Shown piece after piece: positions 40,401 to 45,364 of a stretch of 64,000 nucleotides of DNA. Positions within the stretch are counted from its first letter, which is position 1, and each line of letters opens with the position of its first letter. The position numbers were made by a program, and so were the translations under genes. This DNA is from Symbiodinium natans (taxonomy: Eukaryota; Sar; Dinophyceae; Suessiales; Symbiodiniaceae), in the NCBI GenBank assembly GCA_905221605.1, contig CAJNDS010000968.1, positions 393,501 to 457,500 of the forward strand. The letters run 5' to 3'. The notes beneath the pieces are model-generated. The model was not told where the DNA came from. It saw only the letters and a program-made list of their open reading frames with translations, and ran no database searches.

Positions 40401-43400
40401 GGCAGGAGTGAGGTATCCAAGCACGAGGACTCCTTCTCCGCTCCGGCTGCGGGAAGGCCGGCCAGGGCGCCAACCTAGCTCATGGTTGGGATCGTGCTAA
40501 AAACCCTAAACCCTAAACCCTAAACCCTAAACCCTAAACTGGCCCTAAACCCTAAACCCTAAACCCTAAGCTTCCATTGCTTAGTGAGTTTAAGGTACCC
40601 TTAATGCAAAAATGTTGCCCCACTATGAACAAAGCAACTGCTCCGATCTCCTCTGCGCACTTCCCTGGCTTCTTCCAGCCAAGTCCGTAGTCGGGCCGGA
40701 CCTGGACCCGCCGGACGCCGCCCACACTCATGCCAACCAATCCTTCCTAGGATGGCCATGAAAGACCCTCTGAAAAAGGGTTTGGGGTTTAGGGTATATA
40801 TATATATAGGGTTTAGGATGTAGGGGGTAATTTCTGAATATGACCCTCTTAAAACCCCAAGAATGGAGAACAAAAAAATGTAAGATGCCCCTTTATAAGG
40901 CCTATTCCGAGCTTCCTCGATGGCCTTGACGAACCGCCCCTTTCCGAGGGGTGCGCTGAGCGTGGCATCCTTGGGACCTTCATCCTCGCCATATCCCAGG
41001 GAGAACCTTCACCGAACTAGGAACCCTAGCAAAAATTATACTTTTGGCTGTTTCTGAGGAATTAAAGTACCCAAAAACCAAGAAATACTTCCAAGTATCC
41101 CTAAGGAACAATGTCGAGGCCTCACCCGACACGCCATCGTAGGAGCGCTTGCCGGCGCGCATGACCCGATACTTGAGCTTCAGGTCATCCCCGGCCTTGG
41201 CCACTCCGTCGGCTTCACTCCCCATCTTGATGTCCTTGTAGCGTGCTCCGCTCGCGGTGACCTTGAAGGTCCCTAAACCCTAAACCCTAAACCCTAAACC
41301 CTAAACCCTAAACCCTAAACCCTAAACCCTAAACCCTAAACCCTAAACGCGGTGACCTTGAAGGTCTTCTCCTGCTTGGTGCCATACTTCTCCTCTTCGC
41401 GCTGTCGGCCCAGCTCCTCGCACTCAGCCATGGATTTGCAGTCGGCTGCCTCCTTGATGCCTTTGCCTCTACTGCCCCTAGAACCTTCATAAAAATACTA
41501 TTTTAAATATCCCCTGGGGTTTTATATAAACAAAAAAAAGAAGAAAATTAACTCCCAAAGAGGGAGATAGTTGCCGAGGCCGTAGCCTTTGGGGGGCGGG
41601 CTTCCCCGCACCAAGGCCGAAGCTGAGGTCAGGCCTGCACTCCAAGCGGCCCCCGTGGCCAGGATGCCCAGCACGGAGCGCCGTGCTGGAGCAAGCCCCT
41701 CGGGCCCTTCGGGCCCCTCGGCTCGGCCTCCCTCACTTCCCTGGCCTTCTGGGGAAGCCACGGGATGCTCGACACGTGGAGGGCACGCCGTGCTCCCCAG
41801 GCTGCGGAAGTTCGGGGAAGCCCAGGCCGGCTGCGCAGCCACGGCCAAGGCTGCGCAGCCGAGGATCACGGCAAGAAGTGGCCGCCGTCGGCGGCGAAAA
41901 CCGGAGGCATGCAAGTCAACTTCTTGCAGCTCTGTCATGGCCAGCATTCTACACTATACTGGAGCAGAAAACTTCACTCATGCCTCACGATTTCTAATCA
42001 GCATCGCTCCAGGTGGTAGGCCATCAAGGGCTCCATAGCCATGACGCATGGTATTGCCCCCAACACATTTTTCCGAAGGTGATCTAAGCTCCCTGAAAGG
42101 TGTCTGATGTGTCTGTCACAAAACCTGCACACTGCAACCGCCTTGCTGAGACAGGCACCTCAACCCTCCTCAAAGTCCCAAAGCCAACCACAAAAAGTTA
42201 GGTTAGTCTCTCACACAGCAACAGCGCCTTAAGAAGGACAAAGGGCCCTAGTATCATGAGTCGGTCTCAAAGAATGCAAAAAAAACCAGGAAAGAGTTGG
42301 GATGTTCCCCCTTATACTAACAGTCCTTGATAGGGATTTTCATTGGGGGTACTATATCCCTATGAAGGACTGTTAGTAATTAGTATACGGGGGAACATCC
42401 CAAGGACAGAGCGAAGACCGAGGAGCCAGGAATGCCGGGGAGACGTCAAACTGGTAGCAGGTCTTATCGTCGCCGGTGGAGGCGTTGCATTTGCCTCCGT
42501 GCCTGGGATTGCCGATAAACCCACAGGAAACCAGGTGCCCTCTATGATCCCTTTTAGGCGGTGGTGGCCGGGGGGGGGGGAAGGTAAGTACCCAATTCCT
42601 TGTCCCTCCTGAGAACGAATACAGCCCTAACCCAATCCGCTTTTGACTGTTTAGGCAAGCACAACACAGCCTGTAGGGGCCCAGTTTGGCAGTTGAGCCC
42701 AACAATTTTGTTCTGGCATCTGCAAATGGCACTTTAGAAGATGGATTGCTGGGCGTTGCAGGTGTCATTTCCGGAAACCTCCCGCGCCCTTAGCCCTTGA
42801 GTTGAAAGAAACGCAAAAGCCACAAAACTGGGTACTACCTGCTAGGCAGGGTTTGGGGTTCAGGGTTCGGGGTTTACTGTTTCGTCTCTCGCACTCGCAC
42901 AAAACAGGCAAGCCTGGTTTAGGGTTTAGGGTCAGGGAGTGTTTAGCGAACTGGCAATCCTAGGCACTGCTTCACGAAGCGCTTGTACTCACCTTCCTCG
43001 GGGAAGCCCTCTGTGCCCAGAAAGAGCCTTGGCTCGGACACGCCACTGTTGAGGACTTCGTGTTGTATGCCTTGATTCAGGGAACAAAGTTCCCCACATG
43101 ATGTAATGTAGAAGGCCTTCGTTCGGAATAGGAAGAAGCAGGAGCTCTTGACTCTGAAGGCAGAAAAACAAAAGTGCCGAAGCAAACAGCTCCCCCTTCT
43201 TGAGCTTGCATCCTTGGTGGGGTTACGTACATATGTATATATATATATATACATATACATACATATATATATATATATGTATATATGTATATGTGTATAT
43301 ATATGTATATATATATATATCGTGAGTACAAGGGGACAACAAACAAAATCATTAAGGCCCCCCCCCCCCCCCCCCCCCCCCCGCCGTGTTAAGCCAAAAT

Positions 43401-44868
43401 TCCCCTTACAAACCCTACACCCTAAGCCCTAAGCCCTAAACCCTAAACCCTAAACCCTGAACCCCAACCCTAAACCCTGAACCCTGAATCCTGATCCCCA
43501 CCCGCCACCCCCATGGGGAAAGGGAGCATGTGCTCGCAGAAGTGCGCCAATCCTGGCATGTCTTTAGGCTCATGGAGCCGGCCCACTCCGACGCACCTCA
43601 GTTGTTTAGGGTTTGGGGTTTAGGGTTGAGGGTTGAGGGTTAAGGGTTAAGGGTTTAGGGGGGGGTGTACTTAGGGTGTGGGGCTTGGAATGCAGCGGCT
43701 TAGGGTTGTTGAGCTTGGGCTTGGAGTTAAGGGTGTGGAGGGCTTAAGGTTGGGGGTTGCAAGATCTTGGTGCAGCAATGTCCGGGCGAAATTGGGGTTG
43801 TAGGGTCTACTTGCTGGAAGGGTCACTGAATCAGAGCCTTGGACCCCCTGCCGTTCTGTATAGGCCCAGTGGAACTAATATTGGTATGTTTTGAAAGTTC
43901 GTGACAAAGCTTTCCGGGGCTTGTAAGGGGACAATTTGCCGGCAACGAAAACTACAAACAGAGCGACTATTCCAAATGCCAGTCAGAGCACTGAGCAGAA
44001 AGTTAAGATAGTTAACAAAACTCAAAAGAGTGAACTTTCGTTTATCTTCGGCAGAATGTCGAACTTCATGGTAGTGCATTCATCCCAAACGACACAGCAC
44101 CTGAATCCTAAGAGTACCACAGGAAGCAGGGTTTGGGTTTAGGATGTGTTTGAGGGCCGATGGGCTTTGGGTATAGTGGTTGCAAAATTTCACATGCCCG
44201 GGCACAGCGCCATGGCCGCTTTGTCACATGTAGGGTCGGAGGCCAGCACCACCTGCATTCCATTCCTGGTCTGTGAGGTGAGGTTTCGCCCAGAGGTCTC
44301 ACTCACCAAGAGCCAGACACATTTTCATTGAGATGGCTATGTACTTTTACAGCATGCTGTATAAGTAGTACCTACATCGGGATATACAGCCTGCAGCCTG
44401 CGAGTTCTACCTTGTGCTTATTTTCGGGACACCGCTGGGTGTAGGGTTTGTAAGAATCCGTTTCCGGGGGCCTCACATCCACAAGGACTCCTTCAGCCTG
44501 TTCACCTTTTGTTTAGTACCTTTAGAGCTCCTTGATTATTTATGTAAACTCTTGATGTGCAACCCTGCCATGGGAAGAACTGACTTACCCCAACATCCAG
44601 CCCGTTGCCTTAGAATCCTAGGGCAATCATGGGCTTGCGGCTCTTGCAGTAGCGCTGCAGTAGCGCGCACGGCATATCAGCTCTTCACAACCTCAAGCCG
44701 AAGAGATATCCTGCACTTTATAAGCTCGACCTCCAGCTCGAAGGCATTGCGCCCGCCAAGGGTCTTCAGCATCATGTACTCGTACTGCCGAGCTCGGTGG
44801 GTATCAGGTTTTTCCTCGGCCGAGATGTTGCTGGATGTCAGAGGCAAGTTGATTGAGGCAGCTGTCCG
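2229..44868 (-). CDS. Insulysin-like M16 zinc metalloprotease, about 45 exons (whole gene)
   Basis: This gene encodes a peptidase of the insulin-degrading-enzyme (M16A) family, zinc enzymes that cleave peptides inside a closed chamber. About 820 codons were recovered from small minus-strand exons in the colinear order of the family; full-length relatives have about 950-1000 residues. Landmarks are NGMQVVLASDPTCDKAA, the zinc motif HFCEH, LFLGTEGFPEE, the third-ligand region AVDSEHS, HPLHWGSGNA, MTLAVLGNQPLD, VGHEGPGSLLSALKA, DPWYGGKF, ALPPVNVFVPEDI, LPPGRTLW, LREENSRYWNE and RYDFERR. Nearly every neighbouring pair joins in frame and phase when a GT, GC or GA donor and an AG acceptor are chosen. 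The subcellular location is unknown because the first exon is not fixed. A complete FKBP gene lies inside the 42426-40073 intron. Short stretches remain missing after exons 37763, 27808, 24953 and 22639. Confidence 0.88.
3322..3441. repeat. Two-copy 64-bp tandem duplication
   Basis: The block containing agaagacgcagtaaacatgg occurs twice in tandem with a few differences. Confidence 0.9.
4301..4420. repeat. (CCCTAAA)n array, M16 intron/3' region
   Basis: About 16 units with a few CCTAAA contractions, just below exon 4442-4495. No clear flanking duplication. Confidence 0.9.
5310..5530. repeat. TATATG/ATAC microsatellite
   Basis: TA, TATG and TACATA blocks in the M16 intron 59 bases upstream of exon 5180-5251. 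Similar AT-rich blocks are at 2345-2480, 15045-15090, 18285-18320, 36695-36770, 43222-43321, 50262-50410, 50550-50655 and 51840-51945. Confidence 0.93.
7602..7628. repeat. Poly-G tract
   Basis: About 25 consecutive G. Comparable G or C runs of 10-30 bases lie near 14617, 19562, 23433, 27699, 28840, 33392, 34434, 43359, 49701, 54685, 55626, 58760, 60208 and 61460. Confidence 0.93.
8083..8190. mobile_element. Family C element in M16 intron
   Basis: gtagcccagg, gggcacccttttttcggggt, ataagggaactttgaacc and accactaggctaccaag, in order. Confidence 0.8.
9092..9177. repeat. CCCTAGA/CCCTAAA telomere-variant array
   Basis: Blocks of CCCTAGA units followed by CCCTAAA units end directly at the 3' edge of M16 exon 9179-9242. 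The homogeneous variant block suggests local slippage after insertion. Confidence 0.88.
9179..15453 (-). CDS. M16 protease exons 29-37: C-terminal half
   Basis: Exons are 15415-15453 (VDGFHDKMPVLLE), 14537-14594 (AEISEQSFTVVKDRLLRAY), 13907-13964 (SKQKPTAFALRKFRELLD), 12896-12973 (FSFTPEEKLQDAEMLSLSGQ), 11487-11538 (LFANSPGNAVFLGNVDE), 9781-9845 (DTGPHRQARLPPGRTLWTLS), 9574-9624 (TNPNPDDRNNCVDVVF), 9409-9441 (KHLNAWPLKL) and 9179-9242 (VEATLANSSLMHLLVRLLNN). Insulysin counterparts are GFS-K-P-LL, the helix ending LRSYRN, LT-E-L, the GN loop, LP-GR and NSA-E-Y-Q. Every one of the nine joins is phase-consistent (GC, GA, GC, GC, GA, GT, GA, GC, GC). The exon at 9781 has textbook edges, CTCTTGGCAG before and GTGAGT after. 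The last exon lies between two telomere-like arrays. Confidence 0.85.
9262..9383. repeat. (TTTAGGG)n array beside M16 exon 9179-9242
   Basis: About 17 units, with three GTGTAGG variants. It lies in the short intron between exons 9409 and 9179, so one 64-nt exon sits between arrays of opposite orientation. Confidence 0.9.
10696..10860. repeat. (TTTAGGG)n array with CTTAGGG variants
   Basis: More than 20 units, the last third alternating TTTAGGG and CTTAGGG; in the M16 intron between exons 11487 and 9781. Confidence 0.9.
14068..14207. mobile_element. Hairpin element, family A, copy with family C-like left flank
   Basis: Hairpin 14106-14207 is preceded by a flank very like that at 21365 (ggggatatt-atg, accctt-ttgggggctat). 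The two copies therefore share an older composite structure. Confidence 0.8.
16050..16620. repeat. GGCCAAGGGCCCCCC satellite
   Basis: About 35 imperfect 15-17 bp units, almost pure G+C. Open frames across it (up to 235 codons of Gly/Pro/Trp/Leu) are artefacts. It lies in the M16 intron between exons 17855 and 15415. Confidence 0.92.
16795..17470. repeat. About 107-bp imperfect tandem repeat
   Basis: Units begin ggcctctacgggccctgac and contain gccgaaggcccgaaaagggc and gaggctacc, with copies at about 16795, 16908, 17014, 17150 and 17393. A second motif (ccccctaaaagaagggggacc) is interspersed. Confidence 0.88.
17855..25746 (-). CDS. M16 protease exons 23-28: linker and start of C-terminal half
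   Basis: Exons are 25687-25746 (VGDARVELVAKQLEPRCTSQ), 24953-24994 (DPWYGGKFQRTQVE), 22639-22698 (LALPPVNVFVPEDITVKTA), a tentative one near 21175-21205 (AFGCIPKASV), 19821-19888 (SIATFRFHRPRSMQDSASRL) and 17855-17919 (AEEEAGLAYRLMSSALGVDL). Matching insulysin landmarks are the -P-YGT-Y segment, LPpPNpFIP, F--PKA, the strand before the C-terminal repeat, and AGL-Y. Phase agrees between 25687 and 24953 and between 19821 and 17855. Short exons must be missing between 24953 and 22639 and around 21 kb; the 21175 exon rests on a ten-residue match and could be false. Exon 22639-22698 is bracketed by telomere-like arrays on both sides. At 19821-19888 the other frames are also open, so the family match decides. 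Confidence 0.78.
20958..21090. repeat. 9-bp tandem repeat CCCTATAAA
   Basis: About 14 perfect copies followed by CCCTATGAA copies. It creates open frames that read (KPY)n and (GFI)n, which are artefacts. Confidence 0.92.
21365..21575. mobile_element. Family A hairpin nested inside a family C element
   Basis: A family A hairpin (21401-21505) interrupts a family C element. The family C left part (gtaccctttttgggg) lies at 21376-21393 and its right part (ataagggaag, accaaaaagggg, caccactgggctacc) at 21530-21575. Confidence 0.8.
22075..22272. repeat. (TTTAGGG)n with regular GCG interruptions
   Basis: Short TTTAGGG runs are separated by gcgtttaggg at similar spacing, giving a higher-order repeat of about 28 bp; M16 intron. 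Confidence 0.8.
22433..22557. mobile_element. Hairpin with ends ggtctacagtagaagccgca / its complement
   Basis: The left arm (tctacagta, aaagttggaaac) and right arm (gtttccaacttttt, tactgtaggcc) are complementary over about 30 bases; single copy seen. Confidence 0.75.
22575..22612. repeat. (CCCTAAA)n array adjoining M16 exon 22639-22698
   Basis: Five units end 27 bases from the exon; a TTTAGGG array (22704-22730) lies on its other side. Confidence 0.85.
23272..23485. repeat. Dispersed repeat, pair with 25079-25307
   Basis: The two segments share, in the same order, tcaaatcgtcc, aaatcata-aca-cc-tggaccgt, aaccagcttcgactgttc and acaacatt-caac. Both are in M16 introns flanking exon 24953. Confidence 0.82.
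23585..23800. repeat. ATTGACACCAAC / ATTGAAAC repeat grading into AAT/ATG microsatellite
   Basis: Four ttgacaccaaca units, then diverged ttgaaaccaa units, then aataat and gatgat runs; M16 intron. No coding signal. Confidence 0.85.
24208..24319. mobile_element. Hairpin element, family E, copy 1
   Basis: Ends cagagggtcca and tggaccctctg enclose a near-perfect inner palindrome built on ggtacctaatgcc / ggaattaggt and aaaacccta / agggtttttggg. M16 intron between exons 24953 and 22639. Confidence 0.88.
25079..25307. repeat. Dispersed repeat, pair with 23272-23485
   Basis: See 23272-23485; the shared blocks are separated by diverged sequence, so both are old copies. Confidence 0.82.
25772..25975. 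repeat. 9-bp tandem repeat GGGTTTAGA/GGGGGTTTA
   Basis: More than 20 copies of telomere-derived 9-mers, starting 26 bases from M16 exon 25687-25746. Open frames across it, such as (NPL)n, are artefacts. Confidence 0.9.
25981..26110. repeat. Two-copy 60-70 bp tandem duplication
   Basis: 25981-26039 and 26051-26110 are about 80 percent identical (shared core cacagcgc-ccgacgctttcc) and directly follow the 9-bp repeat. Confidence 0.85.
27199..27475 (-). pseudogene. cox3: Mitochondrial cox3 fragment inserted in nuclear DNA (NUMT-like)
   Basis: This stretch is abruptly AT-rich compared with its surroundings. The minus strand encodes GLMWPGEAFYLPDPCEF, FANTLLLSNAAISLG and then, in the next frame, FISLQIKEIRILAYSINDSL. 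These match the C-terminal half of cytochrome c oxidase subunit III: the NTLLLL helix, then L-Q--E----Y-I-DS-Y. The reading changes frame near 27340-27370 and runs out at both ends, so no complete protein can be made. It lies in the M16 intron between exons 27808 and 25746. Dinoflagellate mitochondria carry many cox3 fragments, so transfer of one to the nucleus is plausible. A contaminating mitochondrial contig is unlikely because the flanks are typical nuclear repeats. Confidence 0.75.
27808..34535 (-). CDS. M16 protease exons 14-22: second M16 repeat
   Basis: Exons are 34482-34535 (VPLWRTKPGSYVSHMVGH), 33214-33251 (EGPGSLLSALKA), 32451-32509 (KWATALSAGVSEVGSDFSA), 31439-31480 (DCLGKYMTIVIRL), 30488-30551 (GLDHVAEIGERLFAFLNLLR), 29884-29929 (SPIQTRVLKEIQTLR), 28900-28938 (DFRFSDDLQPYTL), 28438-28473 (LAKSLQEYPPGQ) and 27808-27858 (VLSAPYRLLEMDRTQES). 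This order matches the second repeat of insulysin: GHEGPGSLL, ALSAG, the beta strand before EGL-H, FRF and YPPEHVL. Donors that keep frame are GA, GC, GT, GT, GC, GA, GT, GT and GT(?). The first exon could instead start at 34560, giving 15 more residues. Introns between these exons hold the microsatellite block 33479-34130, several hairpin elements and the 24-bp telomere-variant array at 29530-29845. Confidence 0.85.
27885..27980. repeat. (CCCTAAA)n array
   Basis: About 12 units beginning about 25 bases from M16 exon 27808-27858. Confidence 0.9.
28501..28612. mobile_element. Hairpin element, family A, copy 2
   Basis: Same terminal and internal inverted repeats (aacagtcctta / taaggactgtta), 28 bases from M16 exon 28438-28473. 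Confidence 0.85.
29096..29149. repeat. (CCCTAAA)n array
   Basis: Seven units in the M16 intron between exons 29884 and 28900. Confidence 0.9.
29530..29845. repeat. 24-bp tandem repeat built from telomere units
   Basis: About 12 copies of a unit made of two CCCTAAA-like units plus CCCTGTGAA (variants CGGTGAA, CTATGAA). It is a telomere-derived satellite in an M16 intron, ending 39 bases from exon 29884-29929. Confidence 0.88.
30595..30718. mobile_element. Hairpin element with ends acaaggagtggccccct / agggggcccctccttgt
   Basis: Terminal inverted repeats about 17 bp long, with an inner taagtagagttatagggaccc segment. It ends 44 bases from M16 exon 30488-30551. Confidence 0.8.
31691..31797. mobile_element. 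Hairpin element, family E, copy 2
   Basis: Same ends and inner palindrome as 24208-24319, about 85 percent identical; M16 intron between exons 32451 and 31439. Confidence 0.88.
32283..32395. mobile_element. Family C element in M16 intron
   Basis: Contains agggtaccctttttt, ttataagggaacc and actactgggcatcctag; 56 bases from M16 exon 32451-32509. Confidence 0.82.
32664..32826. repeat. Three-copy tandem repeat tgtagctactatctacccat
   Basis: Units of about 56 bp, each also containing ataagtagcccctacat, a short internal inverted repeat; lies in the M16 intron upstream of exon 32451. Confidence 0.85.
33479..34130. repeat. Large compound microsatellite
   Basis: Successive blocks of TA/TG, TATATG, ATAATGT, pure AATAC pentamers (about 33786-33893) and a 9-bp ACATACAAT repeat (33896-34125); M16 intron between exons 34482 and 33214. 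Confidence 0.95.
36043..36093. mobile_element. Truncated family A element
   Basis: Only the left half (tgggatgctcccccctat, aacagtccttcataggg) is present. Confidence 0.75.
36871..37051. mobile_element. 34-bp perfect inverted-repeat element with AT core, family I
   Basis: The outer 34 bases at each end are exact complements (ggttcttagtagggaatgag at the left start). The core is a TA microsatellite plus a ccctttaagggatcatgtaggg-type segment shared with 37385-37568. Confidence 0.9.
37385..37568. mobile_element. Family I element with internal tandem copies
   Basis: Ends ctaagtagggaatgagg and ccaattccctactaagaacc; three imperfect repeats containing gggattatgtaggggacc lie inside. It stops 28 bases from M16 exon 37596. 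Confidence 0.85.
37596..40072 (-). CDS. M16 protease exons 6-13: third zinc ligand and lower domain 1
   Basis: Exons are 39995-40072 (EGAMDRFSQFFLTPLF), 39267-39334 (AVDSEHSMRISDDGRR), 39060-39117 (LDANPKHPLHWGSGNAIRT), 38489-38543 (SLRDEPKARGVELHTEVV), 38255-38283 (RFYKENYTAE), 38074-38128 (DMTLAVLGNQPLDQLRKM), 37763-37809 (RELRSPNAGKSAVWLS) and about 37596-37619 (MAISWQF). In insulysin the third zinc ligand is a glutamate in the segment matched by AVDSEH. Phases agree from 39995 through 37763: GT, then GC three times, GA and GC. The 29-nt exon at 38255 ends GAG|GAC and the next exon is preceded by GAG|GAC, so this intron has a GA donor inside a short duplication. About 25 residues between AVWLS and MAISW were not found, and the 3' edge of the last exon is uncertain (CAG|GGCC, or a longer exon ending at GTGAGCC). 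Confidence 0.85.
37911..38012. mobile_element. Family J hairpin in M16 intron
   Basis: Contains aaaggttaacctttcaat and aaaggttaaaggttatctac arms; related to 39862-39958 (aaaggttaacctttggga, gaaggttaaaggttacctac). Fills most of the intron between exons 38074 and 37763. Confidence 0.82.
39547..39650. mobile_element. Family H element in M16 intron
   Basis: A second copy of the element in the FKBP intron at 41010, about 80 percent identical, between M16 exons 39995 and 39267. Confidence 0.82.
39862..39958. mobile_element. Family J hairpin, second copy
   Basis: Paired arms around aaggttaacctt as at 37911-38012; 37 bases from M16 exon 39995-40072. Confidence 0.82.
40213..41947 (-). CDS. FKBP-type protein with thylakoid-lumen-like leader, complete, nested in M16 intron
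   Basis: Seven exons, 41575-41947, 41357-41484, 41131-41261, 40916-41006, 40639-40746, 40391-40474 and 40213-40296, sum to 999 nt: 332 codons plus TGA, with all phases consistent. The product starts MLAMTELQ (a second Met at 41938 is possible) and has a hydrophobic signal segment (LLAVILGCAALAVAA, about residues 24-38). A second targeting segment follows, with twin arginines before a hydrophobic run (RRSVLGILATG, then an AxA-like site), as for thylakoid-lumen proteins in plastids reached through the ER. The mature part carries ARYKDIKMGS, LKLKYRVMRAG, EEGLVGMSVGGVRRVQVRPD and a C-terminal FERRFDESLIVEVELV, the FKBP-fold pattern of divergent lumenal FKBPs. Several catalytic aromatic residues are not evident, so peptidyl-prolyl isomerase activity is uncertain. 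Donors are GC, GT, GT, GA, GT and GA. A spliced-leader acceptor could be the TAG one base before the first ATG. Confidence 0.88.
40297..40390 (-). repeat. Telomere-repeat intron of FKBP gene with 12-bp target duplication, GA donor
   Basis: The intron between FKBP exons 6 and 7 is 94 nt. It is made of CCCTAAA units (40304-40385, with one TTAAA and one CTCAA variant) and a 12-bp duplication, cagtcctctggt, at 40292-40303 and 40386-40397. On the gene strand both copies read ACCAGAG|GACTG, so splicing AG|GA to AG|GA keeps the frame PQPE-DWNAK. Confidence 0.88.
41010..41112. mobile_element. Family H element forming an FKBP intron
   Basis: It occupies almost all of the 124-nt FKBP intron (41007-41130). 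It is related to 39547-39650 by ggaaccctagcaaa, ttttggctgtttct-aggaatta and ccaagt-ccctaag. Confidence 0.85.
41262..41356 (-). repeat. Telomere-repeat intron of FKBP gene with 17-bp target duplication
   Basis: The intron between FKBP exons 2 and 3 is 95 nt. It consists of 78 bp of CCCTAAA units (41271-41348, eleven units plus one base) and one copy of a 17-bp duplication. Copies of gcggtgaccttgaaggt lie at 41254-41270 and 41349-41365. On the gene strand each copy contains CTTCAAG|GTCACC: the upstream copy supplies the GT donor and the downstream copy the AG acceptor. Removing 95 nt restores KTFK-VTASG in frame. Confidence 0.92.
42298..42402. mobile_element. Hairpin element, family A, copy 1
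   Basis: The inverted ends tgggatgttccccctta and its complement enclose a second inverted pair (actaacagtcctt / aaggactgttagt). It lies in the M16 intron, 25 bases from exon 42427-42502. Other copies are near 14106, 21401, 28501 and 36043. Confidence 0.88.
42427..44868 (-). CDS. M16 protease exons 1-5: N-terminal zinc-binding domain
   Basis: Exons are 44764-44868 (both edges uncertain), 44206-44270, 43528-43596, 42968-43027 and 42427-42502. In order they encode KPDTHRARQYEY, NGMQVVLASDPTCDK, VGVGRLHEPKDMPGLAHFCEHM, LFLGTEGFPEEGEYKRF and GGKCNASTGDDKTCYQFDV. This is the start of an insulysin-type catalytic domain; HFCEH is the inverted zinc motif HxxEH, with the catalytic glutamate. The exon 2/3, 3/4 and 4/5 joins use GT, GC and GT donors and recreate L, M and Q codons exactly. 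Exon 1 to exon 2 is the weak join: AAG|ACC occurs at both edges, but I see no GT, GC or GA donor that gives the expected spacing. Further 5' exons are likely. A hairpin element (42298-42402) begins 25 bases inside the next intron. Confidence 0.87.
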
Positions 44869-45283
44869 CTTCGCGCGATGCAGGAAAGGGCCCCTCAACC
44901 CTAACCCTAAACCCTAACCCAGTATCCCGATATTTGTTCTGCAAAAAACATAGTCGAACCCTGCACATCCCATCTGACGCAGAATCTTGCCGGATGTAGA
45001 AATAGAAACGGAACATGCGCATTATCAGCTGGAATGACAATGAACGGGGTCGACTCCTTGGCCAAGCACTTTCAGCAAAGAGAAGCCATACAAACATTAG
45101 AAGCTAAAACCCATTCTCGCTGCCTTGTGTCGCCGGGGTGCCGACAGTGCACCTGTTTGCCACTGGACTGAAAGCAAGCCAGACTTGCAAACTTTGCCCC
45201 AAAACCCTAAACGCCTTATTCTGCACCGGAGGCCCGCAATCTTAAACTTGAAAATATCTTAAACTTTAAAATCTCTCAACAAC

Positions 45284-45364
45284 AAGCTCGCAAGCCCAGA
45301 GTCGATAGTCACGGCACTCGTGCTCACGGCGCAGCGGGTTCCCCAGGCTGGTCTCGAATGGTTC
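45284..45364 (-). CDS. Candidate exon of unrecognised gene upstream of M16 gene
   Basis: Minus strand, CCTAAG|GAA, 27 open codons and then a GTTG donor, phase 0 at both ends. The peptide contains EPFETSLGNPLRREHECR and DYRLWACEL. Composition and edges match the real exons nearby. About 90 bases upstream (45455-45583) another open stretch containing TSQYWALTMYYRSLLG may belong to the same gene. It could be a separate gene or a 5' extension of the M16 gene; I could not decide. Confidence 0.42.
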
